Source of the DNA: Flavobacteriia bacterium | GTDB lineage: Bacteria; Bacteroidota; Bacteroidia; Flavobacteriales_D; Crocinitomicaceae | Assembly (NCBI GenBank): GCA_947455515.1 | Contig: CANGOF010000010.1 | Location: 1 to 46,587, forward strand | Reading direction: 5' to 3' | Length of the DNA stretch: 46,587 bases | In this document: positions 6,155 to 16,100 of the stretch, one piece after another | Numbering within the stretch: position 1 is the stretch's first letter | Layout: the number at the start of each line of letters is the position of its first letter | The notes under the pieces: generated by a model | Database searches by the model: none | Seen by the model: only the letters and a program-made list of their open reading frames with translations | What the model was told of the DNA's origin: nothing | Translations under genes and position numbers: made by a program

Positions 6155-8794
6155 ATGACACAAGTAGCTCGTAATAAACACAAACAAAAAGTATTAGTAA
6201 AGTATTTTACTAAATCCTTTTTAATTGGTTCCGCAATTTTATTAATTCTATTAATTAGTTTTTTAGCTGGTTCTAAACACCCTTTTTCATTGGAGGGTTT
6301 AAGTCTTTTGCATAAAGATAATTCCATATTATATTTTGTGGATTTAATGCCTATTATGTTAGGGATTTATTCTCTAACAGTTGGGATAAATTTTTATCAA
6401 AAAATTTCCAATTTAAATAAAACAGTTGAAAATCAAACGGAAGCGATTCAACGAACAGCGCAATTTGCCGAACAAATTGGAAAAGGAGAATTTAATTCCG
6501 AATTTACGCCAAACGGGGAAAAAGATCTTCTTGGTAATGCATTATTGGAGATGCGTACAAGTCTATTGGAAGCGAATAAAAACGAAGAAGAACGTAATTG
6601 GATTATTTCTGGGATAGCTGAAGTAAGTGAAATTCTGAGAAGAAATACAGAATTAGTGCTTTTAAGTGAGGAAGTTACCGCTTTCTTGACTAAAAAGATT
6701 GGTGCTATTCAAGGTGCATTTTACATAGTTAACGATGATAATGAAGAGGATATTTTCATTGAAATGGTTGGAAGTTATGCATACAATAAGAAAAAATACT
6801 TAAATGCTAAATTTCGTTTTGGCCAAGGCTTAGTTGGTCAAGCGTGTATTGAGCAGGATACCGTTTTCAGAACAGAAATTCCAAACGACTATGTAACGGT
6901 GACATCTGGTTTATTAGGAGATCGTAAACCTTCAAGTATCTTGATTGTTCCTCTAATCACAAATGAGTCTGTTTATGGTGCCGTAGAATATGCTGGATTT
7001 GAAAAATTCACGCCTTTACAAGTGAAATTTATTCAAGAACTAAGCGACATCGTTGCTCGTACTATTTTTAATGTTAAAGTAAACGAGAAAACAGTTCGAC
7101 TGTTAAATGAATCTCAAAAAATGAGTTCGGAGTTAAGTGAACAAAGTCAACAATTGATGGAAAATGCACGTCAAATGCAAGAAAATCAAGAAATGATTGA
7201 GCGCACAAATAAAGAACTGGAAATTCAAATCGAAGAGGTAAATAAGAGTCAGGAGCGTACACAAGTATTGTTGGAAAATGCCTCTGAGATTATCAATATT
7301 TACGATGAGGAAGGAAATGTGAAGTATGCCAGTCCTTCTGTACGCAACATCTTAGGGTACCAACCAGAAGGTCTTGTTGGCACTTTAGAAACAGATCGTG
7401 TTCACCCGAAAGGAAAAGATACTGTTAAGAAATTATTTGAAGATTTAAAATACAATCCTGGAAATGTTTATACAGCTCAGTATACCTATTTGAAACCGGA
7501 TGGTAGTAGAACTTGGGTAGAAACTACTGGTCGTAACTTAGTGGATAATCCTTCGATTAATGGTATTTTGTTTAATATTCGCGATATTACGGAACGTAAA
7601 AAAGCGGAAAAAGAACAACGCGAAAGAGCAAAAATGCAAGCACTTTCTGAAAACTCCTTAGATATCATTTTACGTTTCGATTTAGTTGGAACAATTAGTT
7701 ATGTGAATCCAGCGATTGAAAAATACACAGGATTTGCATCCTCTGAATTCTTAACCGCAAATATTGATACGATTTCTTTAGATGCAAGCATCGTTGAAAA
7801 ATGGAAAGAATTTTTAGAAGAAGTAAAAGCAAAAAATAGCCACGTTAGTACTGAAATGGAATTTATTGACTTAAATGGAAATAAATTGTTCATGGAGGTA
7901 AATGCATTACCTGAATCAGGTGAAGACGGCGAATTAGAGTCTATCTTAATGATTCTTCACGATATTTCTGAAGCAAAAGAGGCGGAACATAAAATTAAAG
8001 AAGCAAATCAAAAGGTTCAAGATAGTATTAACTACGCTAAGCGTATTCAAAATTCTATTTTACCAAAAGAAATCGTTTTGAGTGATGTATTTCCTAACTC
8101 ATTCATGATGTTTCGTCCGAAGGATATCGTAAGTGGAGATTTTCCTTTTATCGTACAAAAAGAAGGATTTATTTATTTTGCAGCTGCCGATTGTACAGGA
8201 CATGGTGTACCAGGGGCGTTGTTATCCGTAATTGGTTCTTTGATTTTAAATGAAATTATTACCTATGAAACTCCAACTCCTTCGGTAATGTTGGATAAAT
8301 TACATAGTTCCATGGTAAAAACATTACGTCAAGGACAAGAAGGTGGTGAAAATGAACGTGATGGTATGGATGTTGGTATGTGTCGTTTAAATTTAGAAAC
8401 GGGTGAATTCTGTTTCTCTGGTGCGCACAGACCTTTATATATTGTTCGTCACAACCAAAAAGCAGACGAAGAATTGGAAGAATTAAAAGGAGATAAATAT
8501 CCTATCGGTGGAGTTCAATATCGTGGTAGAGATGTCTTTACAAATTTTGAAACTGTTCTTAAAAAAGGGGATAGGGTATATGTTTGTTCAGATGGATTTC
8601 CAGACCAATTTGGAGGACCTTACCCAACGGATGATTTGAAAAAATTTGGTCCGAAAAGAATTCGCCAAATTTTAGTGGAAAATAAAGATAAATCGATTGC
8701 TGAAGTAAATGTAGCCTTACAAGGTGCATTTGATGAATGGCAAGGACCACATAAACAAATGGATGATGTTTTATTTATCGGGATGGAGTTTTAA
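6155..8794 (+). CDS. Membrane GAF-PAS-PAS-PP2C (SpoIIE-type) serine/threonine phosphatase, SiaA-like
   Basis: The 879-residue protein has two N-terminal TM segments (about 21-41 and 66-85) with a short loop and a HAMP-like linker. A GAF domain follows (about 150-300), then a coiled coil (about 305-365), two PAS domains (about 365-480 and 485-615) and a C-terminal SpoIIE/PP2C phosphatase (about 630-879). Metal-binding blocks VSGDF, AADCTGHGVPGA, CSDGFPDQFGG and MDDVLF are intact. The family dephosphorylates anti-sigma-antagonist-like or SiaC-like proteins. With SiaB- and SiaC-type genes directly downstream it occupies the SiaA position, though its sensory half differs from the HAMP-only SiaA architecture. 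The likely target is the SiaC homologue at 9524. Confidence 0.9.
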   Translation: MTQVARNKHKQKVLVKYFTKSFLIGSAILLILLISFLAGSKHPFSLEGLSLLHKDNSILYFVDLMPIMLGIYSLTVGINFYQKISNLNKTVENQTEAIQRTAQFAEQIGKGEFNSEFTPNGEKDLLGNALLEMRTSLLEANKNEEERNWIISGIAEVSEILRRNTELVLLSEEVTAFLTKKIGAIQGAFYIVNDDNEEDIFIEMVGSYAYNKKKYLNAKFRFGQGLVGQACIEQDTVFRTEIPNDYVTVTSGLLGDRKPSSILIVPLITNESVYGAVEYAGFEKFTPLQVKFIQELSDIVARTIFNVKVNEKTVRLLNESQKMSSELSEQSQQLMENARQMQENQEMIERTNKELEIQIEEVNKSQERTQVLLENASEIINIYDEEGNVKYASPSVRNILGYQPEGLVGTLETDRVHPKGKDTVKKLFEDLKYNPGNVYTAQYTYLKPDGSRTWVETTGRNLVDNPSINGILFNIRDITERKKAEKEQRERAKMQALSENSLDIILRFDLVGTISYVNPAIEKYTGFASSEFLTANIDTISLDASIVEKWKEFLEEVKAKNSHVSTEMEFIDLNGNKLFMEVNALPESGEDGELESILMILHDISEAKEAEHKIKEANQKVQDSINYAKRIQNSILPKEIVLSDVFPNSFMMFRPKDIVSGDFPFIVQKEGFIYFAAADCTGHGVPGALLSVIGSLILNEIITYETPTPSVMLDKLHSSMVKTLRQGQEGGENERDGMDVGMCRLNLETGEFCFSGAHRPLYIVRHNQKADEELEELKGDKYPIGGVQYRGRDVFTNFETVLKKGDRVYVCSDGFPDQFGGPYPTDDLKKFGPKRIRQILVENKDKSIAEVNVALQGAFDEWQGPHKQMDDVLFIGMEF

Positions 8795-8869
8795 AAACTA
8801 ACATTTTGATTTTAAAAATTATATATAGTATATTAGTATTAACAATTAACAAATAAGTAACTTTATCGT

Positions 8870-9490
8870 ATGGAAGAGTTAAGAAGCAATTCAGAATTAC
8901 ATAGTAAATCTGATTACATGAAATTCGTTGTGAATTTCCACAGAATGATGGTAGATAAGAAACTTACTCTTGCCTATGAAGGGGAGGTGACGCAAGAAAT
9001 CACTAAAGCATTTACTTCAATGACAGAAAAAAATCTGGAGAAAATTGAAGAAGATGGAAAAATCAAGAAAAAAGTATACCACGTAATGGTAGAATGTTTG
9101 CAAAATATAGCAAAACATGCAGATGATGATACGGCTACAGCTTCTGATACCTTAGAAGAAGGTTTGGCTAAAACAGGTATTTTTATTATTGGTAGTGATG
9201 ACCAAGAATATTTTATAACTTCTGGAAACGGAATTTTAAATGAAAATATTCCTGCTTTGAGAGAAATGATTGATAATATCAATATTTTAGATAAGGATGG
9301 ATTAAAAGAATTGCATAAATTCAAAATGCGTGAAACAGCTATTTCAGATAAAGGTGGAGCTGGTTTAGGTTTTATTGATATCGCTCGTAAAACTGGAAAC
9401 CCATTAGAATATCACTTCGAACCAATTGACGCTAATAGTTCATTTTTCTTGTTAAAATCAAGAATTACTAAAGGAGCTTCTGAAGATTAA
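8870..9490 (+). CDS. siaB: SiaB-family protein kinase (GHKL-like ATPase fold)
   Basis: The 206-residue soluble protein matches SiaB-family kinases. It has an N-box-like segment VMVECLQNIAKHADDD, a GNGI turn and a G-box KGGAGLGFIDIARKTG, the expected ATP-binding features of GHKL kinases related to anti-sigma factors. In Pseudomonas aeruginosa SiaB phosphorylates SiaC, opposed by the PP2C phosphatase SiaA. Here the PP2C gene is 75 bases upstream and the SiaC gene 33 bases downstream, in the same order. The pairing is therefore well supported, but the partner controlled by the switch is not encoded nearby. Confidence 0.88.
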   Translation: MEELRSNSELHSKSDYMKFVVNFHRMMVDKKLTLAYEGEVTQEITKAFTSMTEKNLEKIEEDGKIKKKVYHVMVECLQNIAKHADDDTATASDTLEEGLAKTGIFIIGSDDQEYFITSGNGILNENIPALREMIDNINILDKDGLKELHKFKMRETAISDKGGAGLGFIDIARKTGNPLEYHFEPIDANSSFFLLKSRITKGASED

Positions 9491-9523
9491 TTAATTTTTT
9501 TAAATTGTAAATAGATACCTAAT

Positions 9524-9898
9524 ATGGAACCATTAATTATAAGTAAAACAGACGATACACCTGCAATCACGTTAGATAAAGCAGCGGGTAAATTTGAATT
9601 TTCTGGTAAATCATTACCTGAAGATGTAAGTACTTTTTATGCACCAGTGTTTGCATGGATTTCTGCTTATGGCGAGGATGCAAATCCTGAATCTACGTTT
9701 GTATTTAAAATGACGTATTTTAATACTGCATCTTCTAAAATTATCTTAGACGTATTAATGCGTTTAGAAGAGTTACATGAAGATGGAAAAAACATTACAG
9801 TAGAATGGCACTACGAAGAAGATGATGAAGATATGCAAGAAGCAGGTGAAGAGTATTCTGAAATCGTTGAAATTCCATTCAAGTTTATAGAAGATTAA
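9524..9898 (+). CDS. siaC: SiaC-family regulatory phosphoprotein (DUF1987)
   Basis: The 124-residue acidic protein fits the SiaC/DUF1987 family: PAITLDKAAGKFEFSGKS near the N-terminus, FYAPVFAWISAYGEDANP in the middle, and KMTYFNTASSKIILDVL. The threonine in YFNTASS is residue 68, the same number as the SiaB-phosphorylated Thr of Pseudomonas SiaC as I recall it. In Pseudomonas, unphosphorylated SiaC binds and activates the diguanylate cyclase SiaD. No GGDEF gene is present here, so the effector must be elsewhere or of a different kind. It is the last gene of the run and is followed by a hairpin. Confidence 0.9.
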   Translation: MEPLIISKTDDTPAITLDKAAGKFEFSGKSLPEDVSTFYAPVFAWISAYGEDANPESTFVFKMTYFNTASSKIILDVLMRLEELHEDGKNITVEWHYEEDDEDMQEAGEEYSEIVEIPFKFIED

Positions 9899-9920
9899 TA
9901 ACAATTCGTTGTTATTTGTT

Positions 9921-9952
9921 AATGCTAGGTTGTTGTATTACAATCTAGCATT
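9921..9952 (+). terminator. Hairpin after siaC, probable terminator
   Basis: AATGCTAGGTTGT pairs with ACAATCTAGCATT (13 base pairs with one G-T wobble) around a 6-base loop, followed by a T-rich but not uniform tract. It separates the signalling cluster from the ABC transporter. A two-fold operator site is an alternative reading. Confidence 0.6.
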
Positions 9953-10041
9953 TGCTGTATTTTAGAGTTTTATTTTATTCAAAAAATAAGTATTTTAACT
10001 AATCTTTTTAGATTCAGTGATTTACTTGAAAATTTTATACA

Positions 10042-13000
10042 ATGTCTGAGGAAATATTAAAGGCCCTGATGCAATTATTTGCCATTATTGCTAAGCAAGA
10101 TGGCGGCGCTTCTCAAAGTGAACGTAAGTTTGTTGAGGAATTCTTAGTGTTCCAATTAAGTGAAGAATTGGTTAGGGAATACCTTGCCCAATACGATGAA
10201 TTTGTTGGTCCGGTCGAATTAGATGAGGATGGAAATCCAATTCAAAAATTGACATCGGTGAAGGATTCGGTAAAGACTTTAGGTATTTGTAAAAAGATTA
10301 ATAAAACACTTACACAAAAACAAAAAGTTATTGTACTTGTTCGTCTATTAGAGTTGATAGCTGCTGACCGTTCTTTCTCGGAACAACGTATGGCAATTAT
10401 CCACACTGTATCGGAAGTATTTAAATTCGAAGAAGCTGAATTTCAAGCTATCGTTGATTTTTGTGTAAATGAAACAGAAGATTTGAAATCGGTTCCAGAA
10501 ATAATGGTAATCGATAGTTCCGATGAGGATTGGAATTTTGAATGCAAACACATATCATCTCAATTAGATGGAAATATTGTTATTCTAAAAGTTGTTTCGG
10601 AAGATTTATATTTTTTAAAGTATACGGGTAAAAGCGATATTTTCTTAAATGGTTTACCTGTAAACCCTATGAGAATGTACTTGTTTGCAGCTGGTAGTAC
10701 GGTAAAAGTTCCAGGTGGTAAACCTGTATTCTACTCCGATGTTGTTGCAAATTTCATGGCAGACGGAGATGGATTAAAATTGTCATTCCATGCCGACAAC
10801 GTTAGCTTTAAGTTTCCAAATGGAGCAACAGGTTTGCGTGACATTAATATTTCTGAAGGTTCAGGGAAATTAGTTGGATTAATGGGTGCTTCTGGAGCAG
10901 GAAAAACAACTTTGCTCAATGTACTTTCTGCGATAGAACCAGTTACAGAAGGACAAGTTCTAATCAATGGAATAAATATTCATACCGAAAAAGACAAGGT
11001 AAAAGGTTTAATTGGGTATATCCCTCAAGATGATTTATTAATTGAGGAATTGACCGTTTTTGAAAACCTTTTCTACAATGCCAAATTATGTTTCAAAGAT
11101 TTAAACGACGAAGAAATTACCGAATTGGTAATGAAAGTCTTAAACAATCTTGGTTTAGCAGAACGTAAAGATTTGAAAGTGGGTAATCCTCTGCAAAAAA
11201 CAATTTCAGGAGGCCAACGTAAACGACTAAACATTGGTTTGGAGCTAATTCGTGAACCTGCTGTGTTGTTTGTGGATGAACCTACCTCTGGACTTTCTTC
11301 TCGCGACTCAGAAAACGTAATGGATTTATTACGTGAGTTGACTTTGAAAGGAAAATTGATTTTTGTGGTGATTCACCAACCATCTTCAGACATCTACAAA
11401 ATGTTTGATAAAATCATTTTCTTAGACGTTGGTGGATATCAAATTTACTACGGTAATCCTGTGGAAGCTGTGGTGTATTTTAAACATGCAGATCACCAAG
11501 TAAATGCAGAACAAGGCCAATGTTTGGTCTGTGGTAATGTGAATCCTGAAATTATCTTCAACATCATCGAAGCGAAAATCGTCGATGATTATGGTAATTA
11601 CACAAAAAACAGAAAGGTTACTCCGGAACAATGGAAACAACTGTACGATAAAAACTCAAGCTATGTTCGCTCAGAAGATATCAAAGAGGTTCCAGAATTT
11701 GGCTTAAACATTCCTTCTTGGTTAAAACAAACAAAGATTTTTGCAACGCGTGATTTATTTTCTAAAATCAGTAACAAACAATATTTGTGGATCAATTTAT
11801 TGGAAGCTCCACTATTAGCTTTGGTACTTTCTTACATTATCCGTTACGTTGAAATTCCAGGTACAGACTATATTTTCCGTAATAACGAGAACATTCCTGC
11901 ATTTATTTTCATGAGTATTATCGTGATGTTGTTTGTTGGATTAACCGTTTCCGCAGAAGAAATTTTCCGTGACCAAAAAATATTGAAACGTGAAAAATTC
12001 CTGAATTTAAGTAAGTCAAGTTACTTAGTATCCAAAATTGGAATTCTATTTACCCTTTCCGCAATTCAATCGTTATTGTTTGTAGTAATTGGTAATTCAG
12101 TGGTTGGAATACATGGTATGTATTGGGATTACTGGTGGATGTTATTTACCGTTTCTTGTTTTGCTAATATGTTAGGTTTAAATATTTCTGCAAGTTTTAA
12201 CTCTGCAGTTACCATCTACATATTAATCCCAATCATTGTGATTCCTCAAATGATTTTGGGTGGTGCAATGTTTAGTTTCGATAAATTAAACGATTCTATC
12301 GGTGGTGGAAAACAAGTTCCTCCGATGATTGCTGAAGTAATGGTTTCTCGTTGGGCATACGAAGGTTTAGTTGTAGATCAATTTAAAAACAATCCGTTCG
12401 AACGTGAAATTTTTGATTTGGAACAAAAAGAAAGTATGTGTAGCTATAAACAAGCATTTTTTATTCCTAAATTACAAGAGTATGCAGATGAAAGTATTTC
12501 TTTAATTAATGTAATTGGAGATTCTGCAGATAGTATAATGAAGGATCGTTTATGGGTGATAAGAAAATCTTTAGCTTCGGAAAAGAAATTAATTCCAAAT
12601 GTACGCGTGGCGATTGACGATATCGAAAAATTTAATTTTAATGAGTTTGATGATGTGCAAGGAGAAAGGTTGAAAACTATATTGGACAACTTATTGAGTT
12701 ATTACTCAGAGATTTTCAATTCTGTGAATGGTAAAAAAATGTTGTTATTATCCAAGTTGCAAGATACTCCGGAGAAACAAAAAGAATTTGTTCAAGCCAA
12801 AGATGATTATTTAAACGATTACCTAACAGAAGTAGTAACAAAATCAACAGATAAGGACAAAATCATCATAAAAAATCATGAAATAATCCAAAAAAAGGAT
12901 CCGATTTTTATGGATGCGAATACGGAAAGCGTGTTAAGTTTTAGAACACATTTTTATGCACCAACCAAAAATTTCTTTGGATCTTTGATTGGGACGTATG

Positions 13001-13107
13001 GTTTTAACATTTTGATGATATGGATGTTTACTTTCGTGTTATATGTTGTTTTGTATTACGATGGATTAAAAAAAGCTTTGAATTTAGTTGGAAACAAAAA
13101 TCATTAA
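10042..13107 (+). CDS. ABCG-type ABC transporter with N-terminal TerB-like domain and large TM5-TM6 loop
   Basis: The 1021-residue protein fuses four parts. Residues about 1-150 are helical and TerB-like (FAIIAKQDGGASQSERKFV). Residues about 155-235 form a small beta-rich, possibly FHA-like, segment. The ABC ATPase lies at about 254-480, with Walker A GASGAGKTT, signature TISGGQRKRLNIGLEL and Walker B AVLFVDEPTSGL. An ABC-2/ABCG-type membrane domain follows from about residue 580. Five TM helices come first, then a soluble stretch of roughly 220 residues and a last TM near the C-terminus. The NBD-before-TMD order and signature are ABCG-like, so it probably works as a homodimer. The substrate is unknown. 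It starts after a hairpin, and the adhesin gene begins only 16 bases after its stop. Confidence 0.85.
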   Translation: MSEEILKALMQLFAIIAKQDGGASQSERKFVEEFLVFQLSEELVREYLAQYDEFVGPVELDEDGNPIQKLTSVKDSVKTLGICKKINKTLTQKQKVIVLVRLLELIAADRSFSEQRMAIIHTVSEVFKFEEAEFQAIVDFCVNETEDLKSVPEIMVIDSSDEDWNFECKHISSQLDGNIVILKVVSEDLYFLKYTGKSDIFLNGLPVNPMRMYLFAAGSTVKVPGGKPVFYSDVVANFMADGDGLKLSFHADNVSFKFPNGATGLRDINISEGSGKLVGLMGASGAGKTTLLNVLSAIEPVTEGQVLINGINIHTEKDKVKGLIGYIPQDDLLIEELTVFENLFYNAKLCFKDLNDEEITELVMKVLNNLGLAERKDLKVGNPLQKTISGGQRKRLNIGLELIREPAVLFVDEPTSGLSSRDSENVMDLLRELTLKGKLIFVVIHQPSSDIYKMFDKIIFLDVGGYQIYYGNPVEAVVYFKHADHQVNAEQGQCLVCGNVNPEIIFNIIEAKIVDDYGNYTKNRKVTPEQWKQLYDKNSSYVRSEDIKEVPEFGLNIPSWLKQTKIFATRDLFSKISNKQYLWINLLEAPLLALVLSYIIRYVEIPGTDYIFRNNENIPAFIFMSIIVMLFVGLTVSAEEIFRDQKILKREKFLNLSKSSYLVSKIGILFTLSAIQSLLFVVIGNSVVGIHGMYWDYWWMLFTVSCFANMLGLNISASFNSAVTIYILIPIIVIPQMILGGAMFSFDKLNDSIGGGKQVPPMIAEVMVSRWAYEGLVVDQFKNNPFEREIFDLEQKESMCSYKQAFFIPKLQEYADESISLINVIGDSADSIMKDRLWVIRKSLASEKKLIPNVRVAIDDIEKFNFNEFDDVQGERLKTILDNLLSYYSEIFNSVNGKKMLLLSKLQDTPEKQKEFVQAKDDYLNDYLTEVVTKSTDKDKIIIKNHEIIQKKDPIFMDANTESVLSFRTHFYAPTKNFFGSLIGTYGFNILMIWMFTFVLYVVLYYDGLKKALNLVGNKNH

Positions 13108-13123
13108 AAACAAAAAACAATAG

Positions 13124-16100
13124 ATGGCAGTTAACAAACTACATATCTTTTTTTTTAAAGAAAAAATTACTTTTTTGGTAGTTTTATGTAGTTTGTTTTG
13201 CTTCCAAAAAAAATCATTTTCTCAATGTACTCCTATAATTGAGTTTACAACTACTTCAGGTACACTAAGTGGATGTGCGCCATTTAGTGTTTCATTTAAA
13301 GATCCAAATACTACTTCTTCTCGTTCATGGGATTTTGGAGATGGAAAATCAACGTCAGGAGCTCAAAGTCCATTTCACACCTTTGATGGAGGTGTAATCG
13401 GTGATACAACCTATACGGTTACTTTAACAAAAGCTTGTAATGGAGGGGTTTCTACCGACGTGACTGTAACAGTATACGCCAAGCCGAAAATTAATTTTAA
13501 GGTAGATACTACTTCTGTGTGTGCTATTAATGACCAAGCTAAGTTCACTAATTTATCAGAAGCAGGAGCTTATTTATGGAACTTTGGAGATAATACTTCA
13601 TCTACCACGAAGCACCCAACTAAAGCATATAATTCTGGAGGTAAATACGATGTTTCCTTAAAGGTTACCAATGTTCATGGTTGTGAGGACACGAAAGTGA
13701 AACCAAAAATGATGACGGTAAACTCTTTACCTAGTCCAGATTTTACGTTAAACAAGTATTCAGGTTGTACTCCTTTGACATTGAATATAAAAAACACTAC
13801 CGATACGACCAATGTGCAAATCAAATATTGGAGCTGGAACCTAGGAGATGGAAGTAAATTAGATTCTTCCAGTGTCCCGGCATCCCATGATTATACTATT
13901 CCTGGCACGAAAACTATTGTCTTAACGACAACTTCTGTATTAGGGTGTAAAAGTAGTACTTCTAATACAATTAGTGTCTTAACTTCTCCCAGTTCGGATT
14001 TTAGTATTTCCCCTACTGAAATATGTTCAAGTGATTCTTTAAAAATTACTTATTTAGGAAGTGCAGGACCAAATGCAAACTATGCTTGGAGTTTAAATGG
14101 TGGTATAGCTACTCCTGGAATTGGAAAAGGACCTCATTGGGTGAATTGGATTAAAGGGGGGGTAAAAACGTTAAGCTTAACGGTCACAGATAGTACATGT
14201 TCTTCTATTTCAACCAAACAAGCAACAGTTTTAGTTAGTCCTATTATTTCTTTTGTAGCATCCAATGATACAATTTGCATAGGGGATGAAGTTACATTTA
14301 CTACTTCGCCGGCATCGTTAGTCGATTATAAGGTGTACAAAAACGGAAGTCTATATCAGACGATGGAAGAGAATGAATTTACAACTTCCTTACTGTCTAC
14401 TGGAGACGTATTTTATGTAGTTGCAACTGATGTGAAAGGATGTAAATCAAAGAAAAGTAATTATGAACGAATGGTAGTAAAAACCAGACCTGTAGTTTCT
14501 TTGTTAAGTTCTGATTTAGATAATATTATATGTTCTGGAGATTTAGTTACGTTTAGTGGTATACCCACAAATTATTCAAGCTATACGTTTTATAATTTTA
14601 GCCAACCTCTACAAATAGGTGTGTCAACGAATTTAAATACAACTACCTTAACAGATAATGACTCTATTTTTGTTGAGGCTACCAATTTCAATGGATGTGC
14701 AAAAATGTCGAGTAATGCTTTTGTAATGAAAGTACTCCCACCATTGCCTAAACCTGTTGTAAATTGTGGAGCATCTACTGATAGTCAAGTATCGTTTGTA
14801 TGGGGAGATATTCAAGGTGCTTCTGGGTACCAAGTGAGTGTAAATGGTGGAGCATTTCAAGATCCTAGTTCGGGCTTGACTGGTTTATCCCATGTTTTCG
14901 GAGGACTTTCCAGTGGAGATTCTACAAAAATTGTAGTAAAAGCAATCGGCTCGTTTTCATGTGCTACAAGCTTAGTTTCCAAAGCAAAATCGTGTGTTTC
15001 GAAAGTTTGTACTCCTTTTACTATGAAGTATACTCCTTTCGATACAATATGTAGTGGTGAAGCAGTTAAATTACGTGTTGACAATATATCTGCTACCAAT
15101 TATTCTGTATCATGGAATGGTGGAGCTCCAAGTAAAGATACAACGTTTACTTTTCATCCAGCATTAGATTCGGAAATTACTGCTGTAATTAAAGATTCAT
15201 CTCAATTATCTTTTTGCTCAAATTTTGATGCAACATTTAGGATTAAAGTTTATCCACTTCCACTTGTAACACTTAATTCAAGTTTATCTCCAATTAATTG
15301 TAAAGGAAATGTAGCAAAATTAACTGCAACACCTTCCAATTATGATTATTATACATTTTATAGTGGAAATCAAATTTTACAATCCAGTTGGAAAAATTAT
15401 TTTACTTTGAAAAATGTAAAGAATGGGGTTCCATTAACCGTTGTAGCAGAAAATTTTGGTTGCAAAGCGACTTCAACAAACACCATTATAAATACGGTTA
15501 TAGAACCACTTGCACAACCAGTTGTGAACTGTGGAGGTTCAACGACTTCTTCTATGGAGTTCACGTGGGATGCGATTCCAAATTCCATTGGCTATGAAAT
15601 CAGTGTGGAAGGGGGGAATTGGATAACACCAAGTTCAGGTGTTACAGGATTGAAACATTTGATAAATGGGTTAACTCCAGGGACAGCATCTTATGTTTCT
15701 GTTCGTGCATTAGGTGCAACGGTTTGTGGAAATTCAAAAGTTTCAGTTCAAGCAAGTTGTTTTACGAATCCCTGTACTGCAATTACTTATAACGCTCCAA
15801 CAACAGTTAGTATCTGTCAAGGTGCCAAAACAAATATTGCGGTTACCGGTATTAATATCCCTAAATACGAAGTTGCATGGAATAAAACTACGTTTGCAAA
15901 AGCTACTTCCTTTAATGTTAAACCTACAAAGGATACTATTATTACTATTAATGTTAGAAATGCGAATGAATTAAATTGTCCTTATGTAACAAAATACACA
16001 CGTATTGAGGTGATAGAACAACCAAATGTTTCCTTAGCGATTTCTCCTACTTCTAATTGTTTTGGGGATTCTGTTTCTTTAATTGCTAAACCAGTTACCT

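Noticed and set aside
1351-8794. Calling the two large sensors histidine kinases
   Set aside because: No HisKA or HATPase motifs; one ends in PAS and the other in a PP2C phosphatase.
15388-15974. Plus-strand ORFs of 69 and 86 aa inside the giant adhesin gene
   Set aside because: Out-of-frame shadows of the Fn3-like repeats, with no domain or start context.
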